6,931 nt of DNA from Methylobacteriaceae bacterium (GCA_019247255.1 JAFAPJ010000672.1:1-6931), one strand, 5' to 3'. Numbered from the stretch's first letter, positions 1 through 6,373 are shown. The notes: generated by a model not told the origin, from the sequence alone. A program made the numbers and translations.

Positions 1-625
1 CGGCGGCGAGAACCCAATGTTGAAACAGAACGGTCGGCGGGACAGGTGACGCGACATGGACCGGCCCGGACGTGAACAGCGCCAGCCCTGCAGCCGCGGC
101 CGTCGAGAAGTCCGCGGACGCCGGCTCCTCGTCGGGATCGCCTGAGAGCAGCTCGACGTCGTCGGTCGCGGGATCGGCCGCGAGCGCAGCCCGATCGATG
201 CCGGCGAAGGATCTCGGGTCTGCCGCGAAAGAAGCGGCCGCCCGCTCGATACCGGGTGAGGCGAAGCTGCCCGTAAAGGATCTGATCGAGTCGCTGACGG
301 TCTGGTTCGCCTTCGCGACCGTCTGCGTCGCGTCCGCGATCTTGCCGGCGGCGCGGCTGTTCTCGGCGGCGCTCGCTGCGGCGTGGCCGCTGTTGGTGCC
401 GCCGGCGGTGATTCCGAAGAAGATGCCGACGGTGGTGCCGAGGAACGTCGTGATGGCGCCCAGCAGCGCGACCTTGTCCGAGACCGTGGCCACTTTATCG
501 GCGCTGACGATGGCCAGGAGGCTCAGGATCACCGCGACGATGGCCGCGATGACGATCCAGGCGCCGAGCTGGATCCGCAACCGCTCGACATGCTCGCCCG
601 TGCCGGATTGCGTCGTCTCGCTCAT
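1..625 (-). CDS. Two-helix membrane protein of unknown function, C-terminus cut by window edge
   Basis: Reading the minus strand from the ATG at 625-623 gives 208 codons with no stop before the left edge, so the gene is incomplete at its C-terminus. The protein starts MSETTQSGTGEHVERLRIQL. It has two clear hydrophobic segments: about residues 21-42 (GAWIVIAAIVAVILSLLAIV) and about 52-75 (VALLGAITTFLGTTVGIFFG). The short link SADKVATVSDK lies between them. After the second helix comes a polar, Ala/Ser-rich stretch (about 76-130) that looks helical, then an acidic low-complexity part (DDVELLSGDPDEEP, about 153-166). I do not recognise the family. The two-helix hairpin plus soluble tail suggests an inner-membrane protein with an exposed C-terminal region; this is inference. 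There is no strong Shine-Dalgarno, only a G-rich run ending about 9 nt before the ATG. The opposite strand is also open over much of this stretch, but its products look like GC-rich artefact, whereas this frame has sensible membrane-protein composition. Confidence 0.72.
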   Translation of the reverse strand, partial: MSETTQSGTGEHVERLRIQLGAWIVIAAIVAVILSLLAIVSADKVATVSDKVALLGAITTFLGTTVGIFFGITAGGTNSGHAAASAAENSRAAGKIADATQTVAKANQTVSDSIRSFTGSFASPGIERAAASFAADPRSFAGIDRAALAADPATDDVELLSGDPDEEPASADFSTAAAAGLALFTSGPVHVASPVPPTVLFQHWVLAA

Positions 626-686
626 GTGGTGGCCCCCGCCCGTACGGCCCGCCGGCCACCGGAGAGCGACCGTTCCGCCGACGCAC

Positions 687-716
687 GTGATAGTTGATTT
701 ATCCCGAGCGAATCAA
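687..716 (-). promoter_or_regulatory. Candidate sigma70-type promoter for the two-helix membrane protein
   Basis: On the minus strand TTGATT (716-711) is followed after 18 nt by TATCAC (692-687). Each hexamer matches the consensus at 4 of 6 positions. Read with a 17-nt spacer, the -10 is CTATCA, close to the looser alphaproteobacterial form. Transcription would start near 680, giving a leader of about 55 nt before the ATG at 625. The stretch 688-725 is visibly AT-rich in an otherwise very GC-rich window, which supports a regulatory role. Prediction only. Confidence 0.4.
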
Positions 717-718
717 CT
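692..718. repeat. 8-bp perfect inverted repeat, operator-like
   Basis: AGTTGATT (692-699) and AATCAACT (711-718) are perfect reverse complements separated by 11 nt. One arm contains the candidate -35 hexamer of the minus-strand promoter and the other arm abuts the -10. A dimeric repressor bound here would cover the promoter. It could instead be a transcript hairpin after the EamA gene, which ends at 753 on the same strand, but no T-run follows the second arm, so a classical terminator is less likely. Confidence 0.5.
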
Positions 719-729
719 TAGAAGTTTGC

Positions 730-741
730 GGCGACGTCGCC
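730..741. repeat. 12-bp perfect palindrome GGCGACGTCGCC
   Basis: The sequence is fully self-complementary and lies 11 bp beyond the stop of the EamA gene on the minus strand. Its half-site recurs as CGTCGCC at 761-767, inside the last codons of EamA, so alternative hairpins can form (730-736 with 761-767, loop 24 nt). It may contribute to 3'-end structure of the EamA transcript or be a protein-binding site. In DNA this GC-rich, chance is also possible. Confidence 0.3.
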
Positions 742-752
742 CGGAGCCGCGT

Positions 753-1724
753 TCAAATCCCGTCGCCGTGCAGGTGGCCGGGTGCGCGCCGGGTCGCGGG
801 CGCGACGAGCCCGCGCAGCGCCCGCCAGGGGCGGCCGTCAATCGCCGCGAGGCCGAGCCCGATGAGCGCCATCCCGGCGACGTGCTGGGGACGGAGCGTC
901 TCGCCGAGGACGAGCGCGCCGAGCAGGATCGCGCTCACCGGGATCAGAAAGGTGACGAGGAGGAGGTTCGTGGCGCCCGCGCTCGCGAGAAGCCGGAAGT
1001 AGAGGACGTAGGCGAGCGCGGTCGAGAGCGCCGCCACCCCGAGGAGCGCGAGCCAGGTCGCGAAGCTGGGCGCCGGCAAGGTCCAGGGCGCGTCGACCGC
1101 GAGCATCGCGGGGAGGAGCAGGATCGTCGAGGCGGTGACCTGCCCGGCGGCCGTCGCCATGGGCGGGACGCGCAGGGCCCGGAAACGGCGCCCGTAAAGA
1201 CCGGCGCAGGCATAGGAGAAGGCGGCCGCCAGGCAGGCGAGCTCGGCCGCGACGTCGAGCCCCAACGCCGCGAGCGCAGTCCCGCCCACCATCGCGGCGA
1301 CCCCGACGATGCCGAGGATCACGCCCGCGAGCCGCCCGCCCGACATCCGCTCGTCGCCGACGACATGCGCGAGGACGACCGTGAACAGCGGCGTCGTCGC
1401 GTTGAGGATCGAGGCGATCCCGGAGGCGAGATGCGCCTGACCCCAGACGATGAGCGAGAACGGGACGACGTTGTTGAGGAGGCCCATGCCGAGGAAGGCC
1501 GTCCAGACCCGTCGGTCGCGGGGGAGGGCCTGGCCGCTCGCCGCGACCGCGAGCCAGAGGATGATCGCCGCGAGCCCGACCCGGGCCACCACGATCGTGA
1601 GGGTCGGCAGCTCGCGCACCGCGACGCCGTTGAAGAAGAACGACCCGCCCCAGAGGACCGAGAGGGCGAGGAGCATCGCCCACTCGGCGAGCGTCATCGG
1701 TCGGTGGATCGGGGCGTCGGTCAT
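753..1724 (-). CDS. EamA/DMT-family inner-membrane transporter
   Basis: A 323-residue integral membrane protein of the drug/metabolite transporter superfamily, with two tandem EamA repeats (about residues 13-149 and 157-296). I see ten hydrophobic segments, near residues 13-33, 42-62, 74-94, 98-118, 127-149, 157-177, 191-210, 222-243, 250-273 and 277-296. Family hallmarks are WGGSFFFNGVAVRELP at 25-40, the Arg of VVARVGLAA near 48, and ILNATTPLFTVVLAHVVGDE (106-125) at the end of helix 4. The matching GETLRPQHVAGMALIGLGLA (274-293) lies in the second repeat. Such proteins export or import small metabolites such as amino acids, but the substrate cannot be read from sequence. The start at 1724 is supported by AGGA eight bases upstream. 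The last ~27 residues are a basic, non-membrane tail ending RAPGHLHGDGI. It is divergent from the isomerase gene at 1991 and no partner gene indicates a substrate. Confidence 0.92.
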   Translation of the reverse strand: MTDAPIHRPMTLAEWAMLLALSVLWGGSFFFNGVAVRELPTLTIVVARVGLAAIILWLAVAASGQALPRDRRVWTAFLGMGLLNNVVPFSLIVWGQAHLASGIASILNATTPLFTVVLAHVVGDERMSGGRLAGVILGIVGVAAMVGGTALAALGLDVAAELACLAAAFSYACAGLYGRRFRALRVPPMATAAGQVTASTILLLPAMLAVDAPWTLPAPSFATWLALLGVAALSTALAYVLYFRLLASAGATNLLLVTFLIPVSAILLGALVLGETLRPQHVAGMALIGLGLAAIDGRPWRALRGLVAPATRRAPGHLHGDGI

Positions 1725-1990
1725 CGGCGAAGTCCTGCGTGGGCGCCTCCTTGGCCCAAGCGGCGGAAGACCGCCTCCCGTTCTCTGCGGTTCAATCGCC
1801 GCGCGGCAGAGACCTCCCTGGGGAACTTGCCCCGGACTTGCCTCGCGCCGGACGAGATGCGACAGCGCCCCGCCTCGAGCCGGGGCCCTTCACGCCGTCG
1901 ATCGCGCCCGAGCGCTGGGCGCGCCTGGTCCTCCGGGCCGGACGCGCGTCCTCCCGACCGCAACCAGATCCGCGACATCCGAGACGACCG
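1725..1990. promoter_or_regulatory. Divergent intergenic region between the EamA gene and gmhA, with short inverted repeats
   Basis: This 266-bp gap must hold the promoters of two divergent genes. Visible structure: CTTGG-C-CCAAG, an 11-bp palindrome at 1750-1760; TCTCTGC (1782-1788) with GCAGAGA (1806-1812), loop 17; and GCCCCG (1867-1872) with CGGGGC (1881-1886), loop 8. I see no convincing -35/-10 pair in either direction. The plus strand stays open upstream of the isomerase start, but that peptide is Arg/Pro-rich and looks non-coding. No small gene is supported. Confidence 0.35.
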
Positions 1991-2575
1991 ATGGACAAGA
2001 TTCGTGATTACCTGATCCGCTCGCGGGACGTGCTGGAGAGCGCGCTGGCGGACGATGCTTTCGTCCGCTCGCTCGCCGACGTCACGGATGCGGTCGCGGC
2101 GTCGCTCGCAGCCGGGGGCAAGCTCCTCACCCTCGGCAATGGCGGCAGCGCCGCCGACGCCCAGCACATCGCGGGCGAGTTCGTCTCGCGGCTGAACTAC
2201 GATCGCGGCCCGGCGGCCTCGGTCGCGCTCACGACCGACACGTCCGTGCTGACGGCCGTCGGCAACGATTACGGCTACGAGCACGTCTTCTCCCGCCAGG
2301 TCCTCGCGATCGGTCGCCGGGGCGACGTGCTCCTCGCGATCTCGACCTCGGGACGCTCGCCGAGCGTGCTCAGCGCCATGAGGGCCGCCCGCGACCTCGG
2401 GATGGTGGTGGTCGCCTTCACGGGCCGGTCGGGCGGCGACATGCCCCCGCTCTCCGACCTCGTCGTCCACGCGCCCTCCGATTCGACCCCGCTCATCCAG
2501 CAGGTCCACATCACGGCCGCACACATCGTCTGCGGGCTCGTCGAGGAGCGCCTCTTCCCCCGCGGAGCGGCCTGA
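1991..2575 (+). CDS. gmhA: Sedoheptulose-7-phosphate isomerase (GmhA-like, SIS domain)
   Basis: A 194-residue cytoplasmic SIS-domain protein, close to the usual 190-195 residues of GmhA. GmhA converts D-sedoheptulose 7-phosphate to D-glycero-D-manno-heptose 7-phosphate, the first step of heptose synthesis for lipopolysaccharide core. The phosphosugar motif GNGGSAADAQHIAGEF spans 49-64, and the second SIS motif AISTSGRSPSVLSAM spans 116-130. By position relative to the E. coli enzyme (His61, Glu65, Gln172, His180), the metal/catalytic set is present as His59, Glu63, Gln170 and His178. That favours a true isomerase over the related regulator DiaA. The start at 1991 gives family length; GAGA lies about 7 nt upstream, a weak ribosome site. 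The open frame extends upstream to 1739 but the extra residues are Arg/Pro-rich and unlike the family. No other heptose genes (hldE, gmhB) lie in the window. Its 3' end converges on glpK. Confidence 0.9.
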   Translation: MDKIRDYLIRSRDVLESALADDAFVRSLADVTDAVAASLAAGGKLLTLGNGGSAADAQHIAGEFVSRLNYDRGPAASVALTTDTSVLTAVGNDYGYEHVFSRQVLAIGRRGDVLLAISTSGRSPSVLSAMRAARDLGMVVVAFTGRSGGDMPPLSDLVVHAPSDSTPLIQQVHITAAHIVCGLVEERLFPRGAA

Positions 2576-2594
2576 AGGCAGGGCCCGTCAGGTC
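2569..2594. terminator. Hairpin spanning both stop codons of convergent gmhA and glpK (possible bidirectional terminator)
   Basis: GGCCTGA (2569-2575) pairs with TCAGGTC (2588-2594), giving seven pairs including one G-T, around a 12-nt loop. The stop of gmhA (TGA 2573-2575) lies in one arm and the stop of glpK (complement of TCA 2588-2590) in the other. With only 12 bp between the genes, this is the only place for a shared terminator. No T-run follows on either side, so intrinsic termination is uncertain. Confidence 0.35.
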
Positions 2595-4090
2595 GCCTCG
2601 GCGGTCGTCAGCACGGCGCGGACGGCGCGGCGCCAGCCGGTCAGCTCGGTCGCGCGCCGGTCCGGGTCGAGCCGGGGCGCGAAGCGGCGCTCGAGCCGCC
2701 AGCGATCGGCGAAGCGCGCGGGCTCGGGATAGAGCCCGGCCGCGAGCCCGGCGAGGTAGGCGGCGCCGAGCGCCGTCGTCTCCATGATGTCCGGACGGTC
2801 CACGGGCGCGCCGAGGAGGTCGGCGAGGCGCTGCATCGTCCAGTCGGACGCCGCCATGCCGCCATCGACGCGCAGCACCGTTTCGGCCCCGTCCCATCCC
2901 GGCCAATCGGCCCGCATCGCGTCGAGGAGGTCGGCCGTCTGGAAGCAGACGCTGTCGAGCGCCGCCCGAGCGAGCTCCTTCGGGCCGGTCCGGCGCGTGA
3001 GGCCGAAGAGAGCGCCCCGCACGTCGGGCTGCCAGTATGGCGCGCCGAGCCCGACGAAGGCCGGAACCAGGATCACGTCCTCGCCCGGATCCGCCTCCGC
3101 GGCGAGCGGCCCGGTCTCGGCCGCCTGCGACACGAGACCGAGCCCGTCGCGCAGCCATTGCACAGCCGCGCCCGCGATGAAGATCGAGCCTTCGAGCGCG
3201 TAGGTCCGCCGACCGCCGAGCTGGTAGGCGATCGTCGTGAGAAGCCGGTTCGTCGAGGCGACGGGCTGTTCGCCCGTGTTGAGGAGCGCGAAGCAGCCGG
3301 TTCCGTAGGTCGACTTGACCATCCCGGGCCGGAAGCAGGCCTGGCCGACGGTCGCGGCCTGCTGGTCGCCCGCGACGCCGCGGATCGCGATCGGGCCGCC
3401 GAAGAGCTCGGGCATCGTCGTGCCGAACTCGCCCGCGCAATCCCGCACCTCCGGGAGGAGGGCGGCCGGGATGCGGAAGAGCGCGAGAAGCTCCCTGTCC
3501 CAGGCTCCGGCCCGGATGTCGAAAAGGAGCGTGCGGGACGCGTTCGTGGCGTCCGTCGCATGGACCGCGCCGCCCGTGAGCCGCCATATCAGGAAGCTGT
3601 CGACCGTCCCGAAGGCGAGCTCGCCGCGCTCCGCCCGGGCGCGCGCGCCCGGCACGTTGTCGAGGAGCCAGGCGAGCTTCGTGGCCGAGAAATAGGGATC
3701 GATGAGGAGCCCGGTCCGCTCCGCGACGAGCCGCTCGTGACCTTCGGCCTTGAGTGCGGCGCAGAACTCCGCCGTGCGCCGGTCCTGCCAGACGATCGCG
3801 CGCCCGATCGGCGTGCCGGTCGCCCGGTCCCAAACGAGCACGGTCTCGCGCTGGTTCGTGAGGCCGAGGCCCGCGACGTCGCGGGCGGTCGCGCCGGCGG
3901 CGTCCATCGCCTCGCGGACCGTCGCGACGACGCTCGCCCAGATGTCCTCCGGCTCGTGCTCGACCCAGCCCGAGGCCGGGAAGTGCTGGGGGAACTCGCG
4001 CTGGGCGACCGCCGCGACCGACAGGTCCTCGCGAAACAGGATCGCCCGGGTCGAGGTGGTGCCCTGGTCGATCGCGAGGACGAGGCTCAC
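2588..4090 (-). CDS. glpK: Glycerol kinase GlpK
   Basis: A 500-residue cytoplasmic FGGY-family kinase (E. coli GlpK is 502) that phosphorylates glycerol with ATP to sn-glycerol 3-phosphate. It aligns along its whole length. The N-terminal phosphate-loop motif [13 protein letters not shown] is at 5-17. TNQRET (78-83) and [10 protein letters not shown] (99-108) carry substrate contacts; [15 protein letters not shown] is at 130-144 and the catalytic-Asp motif [13 protein letters not shown] at 238-250. [15 protein letters not shown] (260-274) and [12 protein letters not shown] (342-353) follow, then the ATP-site signature [12 protein letters not shown] (406-417) and [12 protein letters not shown] (439-450). 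The start is GTG at 4090-4088, overlapping the TGA of glpD as GTGA, with GAGG seven bases upstream inside glpD; translational coupling is likely. The GGTR loop that binds fructose-1,6-bisphosphate in E. coli and the EIIAGlc-binding C-terminal stretch are not recognisable here, so control probably differs. Confidence 0.97.
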   Translation of the reverse strand: MSLVLAIDQGTTSTRAILFREDLSVAAVAQREFPQHFPASGWVEHEPEDIWASVVATVREAMDAAGATARDVAGLGLTNQRETVLVWDRATGTPIGRAIVWQDRRTAEFCAALKAEGHERLVAERTGLLIDPYFSATKLAWLLDNVPGARARAERGELAFGTVDSFLIWRLTGGAVHATDATNASRTLLFDIRAGAWDRELLALFRIPAALLPEVRDCAGEFGTTMPELFGGPIAIRGVAGDQQAATVGQACFRPGMVKSTYGTGCFALLNTGEQPVASTNRLLTTIAYQLGGRRTYALEGSIFIAGAAVQWLRDGLGLVSQAAETGPLAAEADPGEDVILVPAFVGLGAPYWQPDVRGALFGLTRRTGPKELARAALDSVCFQTADLLDAMRADWPGWDGAETVLRVDGGMAASDWTMQRLADLLGAPVDRPDIMETTALGAAYLAGLAAGLYPEPARFADRWRLERRFAPRLDPDRRATELTGWRRAVRAVLTTAEAT

Positions 4091-5640
4091 GGCGCGGCCT
4101 CGGCGAGGGGGGCGGGCTCGGCCGGGAGCGTGTCGGCGAGATAGGCCGCGAGTGCCGCCCGGTCCGCAGGGCCGACCCGGAGCCCGAGCTTCGAACGCCG
4201 CCAGAGGATGTCGTCCGCGCTCGCCGCCCACTCCGCCGCGACGAGGTAATCGACCTCGCGCGCGCTCAGGTCTGCCCCGAAGGTCGGGCCGAGCGCCGCC
4301 ATGTCCTGGGCGCCGTCGAGAAGGCGCTCGCTCCGCGTCCCGTAGGCGCGCACGAGCCGCGCGACGAGCGGGCGGGGGAGCCCCGGATGGCGGGCGAGGG
4401 TCGCCTCGACGAGCGCGCCGTATCCGTCGGGCGGGAAGTCGCCGCCGGGGAGCGGCGCCGTCGCGGTCCAGGTCGGCGCGCGGAGCACCGGGAGAGCGGG
4501 CCGGAGCCGCTCGAGCGCGGCCTCGGCGAGGCGGCGATAGGTCGTGATCTTGCCGCCGAACACGGAGAGGAGCGGCGGCGCCCCGCCCGGCGCGTCGAGC
4601 TCGAGCACGTAATCGCGGGTCGCCTCCTGCGCCTTCGCGGTCCCGTCGTCGTAGAGCGGGCGGACGCCGGAATACGTCCAGACGACGTCCTCCCGGGCGA
4701 TGGGCTTGGCGAAGTATTCGCTCGCGGCGCGGCAGAGATAGAGGATCTCGTCCTCGCTCGCCGCGACAGCGGCCGGGTCGCCCGCGTAGTCGCGGTCGGT
4801 CGTGCCGATCAGCGTGAAGTCGCGCTCGTAGGGGATCGCGAAGACGATCCGGCCGTCGCCGTTCTGGAAGAGGTAGGCGCGGTCGTGATCGACGAGCCGG
4901 CGCACCACGATGTGGCTGCCCTGGACGAGCCGGACATGGCCGCGGCCGGCCGGGCGGTCGCGCTCCGCCAGGACGGAGCCGACCCACGGACCCGCCGCGT
5001 CGACGAGAGCGCGGGCCCGCCAGGTCTCGGGGCCGCCGTCCGCAGCCTCGACCGCGACCTCCCAGAACCCGTCGCGGCGGCTCGCGCCGACGACGCGGGT
5101 TCGCGGCCGGATCGTCGCGCCCCGCTCGGCCGCGTCGGCCGCGTTGAGGACGACGAGGCGCGAATCCTCCACCCAGCAATCCGAGTACTCGAAGCCGCGG
5201 GCGAAGCCCGGCTTCAGCGCGCGGCCGGCCGGATCGTCCGCGAGGTCGAGGAGCCGCGTCGCGGGAAGCCGGCGCCGGCCGCCGAGATGGTCGTAGAGGA
5301 AGAGCCCGGCCCGGATGAGCCAGAGCGGCCGCAGGCCGGGTTGATGGGGCAGCACGAAGCGGATCGGCCAGACGATATGGGGCGCGATGCCCCACAGCAC
5401 CTCGCGCTCGGCGAGCGCCTCGCGCACGAGGCGGAACTCGCGGTGCTCGAGGTAGCGCAGCCCGCCATGGATGAGCTTCGTCGAGGCCGACGAGGTGCCG
5501 CTCGCGAGGTCGCCCTTCTCGAACAGCGCCACGGAGGCGCCGCGCCCCGCGGCGTCCCGGGCGATGCCGCAGCCGTTGATGCCACCCCCGATAATCGCGA
5601 GGTCGACGGGCGCGCCCGGATGCGTCTCCGGATCAGGCAT
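4087..5640 (-). CDS. glpD: Aerobic glycerol-3-phosphate dehydrogenase GlpD
   Basis: A 517-residue FAD enzyme that oxidises sn-glycerol 3-phosphate to dihydroxyacetone phosphate and passes electrons to the quinone pool at the inner face of the membrane. The FAD-binding dinucleotide fold [20 protein letters not shown] is at 14-33, with the acidic ribose-binding residue at Glu41 ([16 protein letters not shown]). The family motif [13 protein letters not shown] spans 53-65. [12 protein letters not shown] (213-224), [12 protein letters not shown] (278-289) and the substrate-site motif [13 protein letters not shown] (321-333) follow, then the second FAD motif [15 protein letters not shown] (359-373). 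The C-terminal DAO_C-type helical domain includes [26 protein letters not shown] at about 462-487. The ATG at 5640 places the FAD motif at the usual distance from the N-terminus. There is no clear ribosome site. An upstream in-frame extension reaching 5928 overlaps the divergent ycgN-like gene and is rejected. It is first gene of a two-gene operon with glpK (4-nt overlap); neither glpR nor glpF is next to it in the window. Confidence 0.97.
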   Translation of the reverse strand: MPDPETHPGAPVDLAIIGGGINGCGIARDAAGRGASVALFEKGDLASGTSSASTKLIHGGLRYLEHREFRLVREALAEREVLWGIAPHIVWPIRFVLPHQPGLRPLWLIRAGLFLYDHLGGRRRLPATRLLDLADDPAGRALKPGFARGFEYSDCWVEDSRLVVLNAADAAERGATIRPRTRVVGASRRDGFWEVAVEAADGGPETWRARALVDAAGPWVGSVLAERDRPAGRGHVRLVQGSHIVVRRLVDHDRAYLFQNGDGRIVFAIPYERDFTLIGTTDRDYAGDPAAVAASEDEILYLCRAASEYFAKPIAREDVVWTYSGVRPLYDDGTAKAQEATRDYVLELDAPGGAPPLLSVFGGKITTYRRLAEAALERLRPALPVLRAPTWTATAPLPGGDFPPDGYGALVEATLARHPGLPRPLVARLVRAYGTRSERLLDGAQDMAALGPTFGADLSAREVDYLVAAEWAASADDILWRRSKLGLRVGPADRAALAAYLADTLPAEPAPLAEAAP

Positions 5641-5812
5641 CGGCGGACGCGTTTCGGGCTTGCGCCATCTCGGATCCTGGCCTCGTCCGGCTTCCGCGAC
5701 CGGACCGGGCACGGGTTGTCGCCGAGGCGCTCCCGTCCGGCAAGCGTTCCGGGCCGCGGTTGTCCGTCGCCGAGGGCTGGGCGACGGGCCGGCGCGGCCC
5801 CATAATCCCGTC
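5641..5812. promoter_or_regulatory. Divergent control region between glpD and the YcgN-family gene
   Basis: This 172-bp gap separates divergent starts. GGTTGTC followed by GCCGAGG occurs at 5714-5727 and again, with CGTC inserted between the two parts, at 5758-5775. The copies are about 44 bp apart, roughly four helical turns, as might suit a regulator of the glycerol operon. A GC-rich hairpin GGGCC-GGCGC-GGCCC lies at 5786-5800. On the minus strand TTGCCG with GACAAC after 17 nt is a weak promoter guess for glpD. None of these is more than a pattern. Confidence 0.3.
5801..5806 (+). promoter_or_regulatory. CATAAT -10-like box positioned for a leaderless transcript of the YcgN-family gene
   Basis: CATAAT matches the -10 consensus TATAAT at 5 of 6 positions and is the only AT-rich hexamer in this gap. 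Taking its last T as -7, +1 falls on the G of the GTG start at 5813. No Shine-Dalgarno precedes that GTG, which agrees with leaderless translation. At the expected distance upstream (5778-5783, TGGGCG) there is no -35 match. Confidence 0.35.
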
Positions 5813-6295
5813 GTGAGCGACCCGACCGAGCCCGACATTCCCTTCTGGCGCACGAAGACCCTCGAGGAGATGAGCGAGGCCGAGTGGGAGAGCCTCTGCG
5901 ACGGCTGCGGGCGCTGCTGCCTCGTCAAGCTGGAGGACGAGGATACGGGCGAGATCGCCTATACGGACGTCGCCTGCCGGCTCCTCGATGCCGGAGCCTG
6001 CCGGTGCCGCGACTATGTCGGGCGCCAGGCCGTGATCGCGGATTGCGTGCGGTTAACCCCCGAAACCGTTCGGCGCCTGCGCTGGCTGCCGCCGAGCTGC
6101 GCCTACCGGCGCCTCGCGGAGGGGCGGGACCTCCTGCCCTGGCACCCGCTCGTGTCAGGCCGGCCGGACAGCGTCCACGAGGCCGGGATCTCGGTCCGCG
6201 GCCGCGTGTCGGCCACCGAGGACGAGGTGAGCCTCCCCGAGCTCGTCCGCCGCGTCGTCGCCTGGCCCGAGCGCATTCCTCGCCGCCGGAACTGA
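5813..6295 (+). CDS. YcgN-family (UPF0260) cysteine-cluster protein
   Basis: A 160-residue cytoplasmic protein matching the E. coli YcgN family (153 residues) along most of its length. The N-terminal [20 protein letters not shown] (11-30) runs into the CxxCxxCC cluster (Cys29, 32, 35, 36), then [26 protein letters not shown] (63-68), DCVRLT (77-82), [14 protein letters not shown] (91-104) and WHPLVSG (110-116). Nine cysteines in all (29, 32, 35, 36, 55, 63, 65, 78, 96) suggest a bound zinc, iron or iron-sulphur centre; the biochemical role is not established. The GTG at 5813 is chosen because it puts the conserved PFW...TL.EM block at the usual N-terminal place. There is no ATG start nearby and no ribosome site, so the mRNA may be leaderless. 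It is divergent from glpD and followed after 90 bp by the DUF892 gene, whose promoter appears to overlap its last codon. Confidence 0.9.
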   Translation: MSDPTEPDIPFWRTKTLEEMSEAEWESLCDGCGRCCLVKLEDEDTGEIAYTDVACRLLDAGACRCRDYVGRQAVIADCVRLTPETVRRLRWLPPSCAYRRLAEGRDLLPWHPLVSGRPDSVHEAGISVRGRVSATEDEVSLPELVRRVVAWPERIPRRRN

Positions 6296-6313
6296 CGATC
6301 CGCGCCGGACGTT
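6288..6313 (+). promoter_or_regulatory. EcfG-type general stress promoter (GGAAC-N17-CGTT) for the DUF892 gene
   Basis: GGAAC at 6288-6292 and CGTT at 6310-6313 are separated by 17 nt. This fits the promoter consensus of EcfG, the sigma factor of the PhyR-NepR-EcfG general stress response in Alphaproteobacteria (GGAAC, 16-17 nt, CGTT). The -35 element overlaps the final Asn codon of the upstream gene. Transcription would begin near 6320, leaving about 65 nt of leader before the ATG at 6386. I checked the other GGAAC occurrences I found in intergenic DNA on both strands and none has CGTT at the right distance. Confidence 0.65.
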
Positions 6314-6373
6314 GCCCTCCCGACCGGGTGCCGAGACTTCCTCGCGCGCCCTCTCCGTCCAGATATTGACAAA

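Noticed and set aside
747..771. GTTCAAATCC followed by CGTCGCC, resembling the T-arm and 3' acceptor of a tRNA, or an attachment-site remnant
   Set aside because: The bases flanking the TTCAAAT loop do not form the 5-bp T stem (only the closing G-C pairs), no CCA follows, and there is no room for the rest of a tRNA. The stretch is also the coding end of the EamA gene. No integrase is nearby.
1739..1990. 84-residue N-terminal extension of the GmhA-like protein
   Set aside because: The extra peptide is unlike any SIS protein, is Arg/Pro-rich, and would lengthen GmhA well beyond its usual 190-195 residues.
72..2015. Very long open frame (647 codons) on the plus strand across the two-helix membrane protein gene and the EamA gene
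   Set aside because: It is a by-product of high GC content. The peptide is an Arg/Glu/Pro/Gly-rich antisense of EamA with no recognisable domain, while the minus strand encodes proper membrane proteins.
4387..5805. Long antisense open frame (472 codons) opposite glpD, and similar ones opposite glpK (3158-4144)
   Set aside because: Arg/Ala/Glu-rich low-information peptides lying opposite genes identified by many conserved motifs. No ribosome site or family resemblance.
5641..5928. N-terminal extension of GlpD by 96 residues to an upstream ATG
   Set aside because: The added residues are Arg/Pro-rich, run into the divergent YcgN-family gene, and would put the FAD motif far from its normal N-terminal place. 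The ATG at 5640 gives the family length.
6366..6371. TTGACA, a perfect -35 hexamer before the DUF892 gene
   Set aside because: It is 14 bp from the start codon, so the matching -10 and transcript start would fall inside the coding region. The EcfG-type promoter upstream is better placed.
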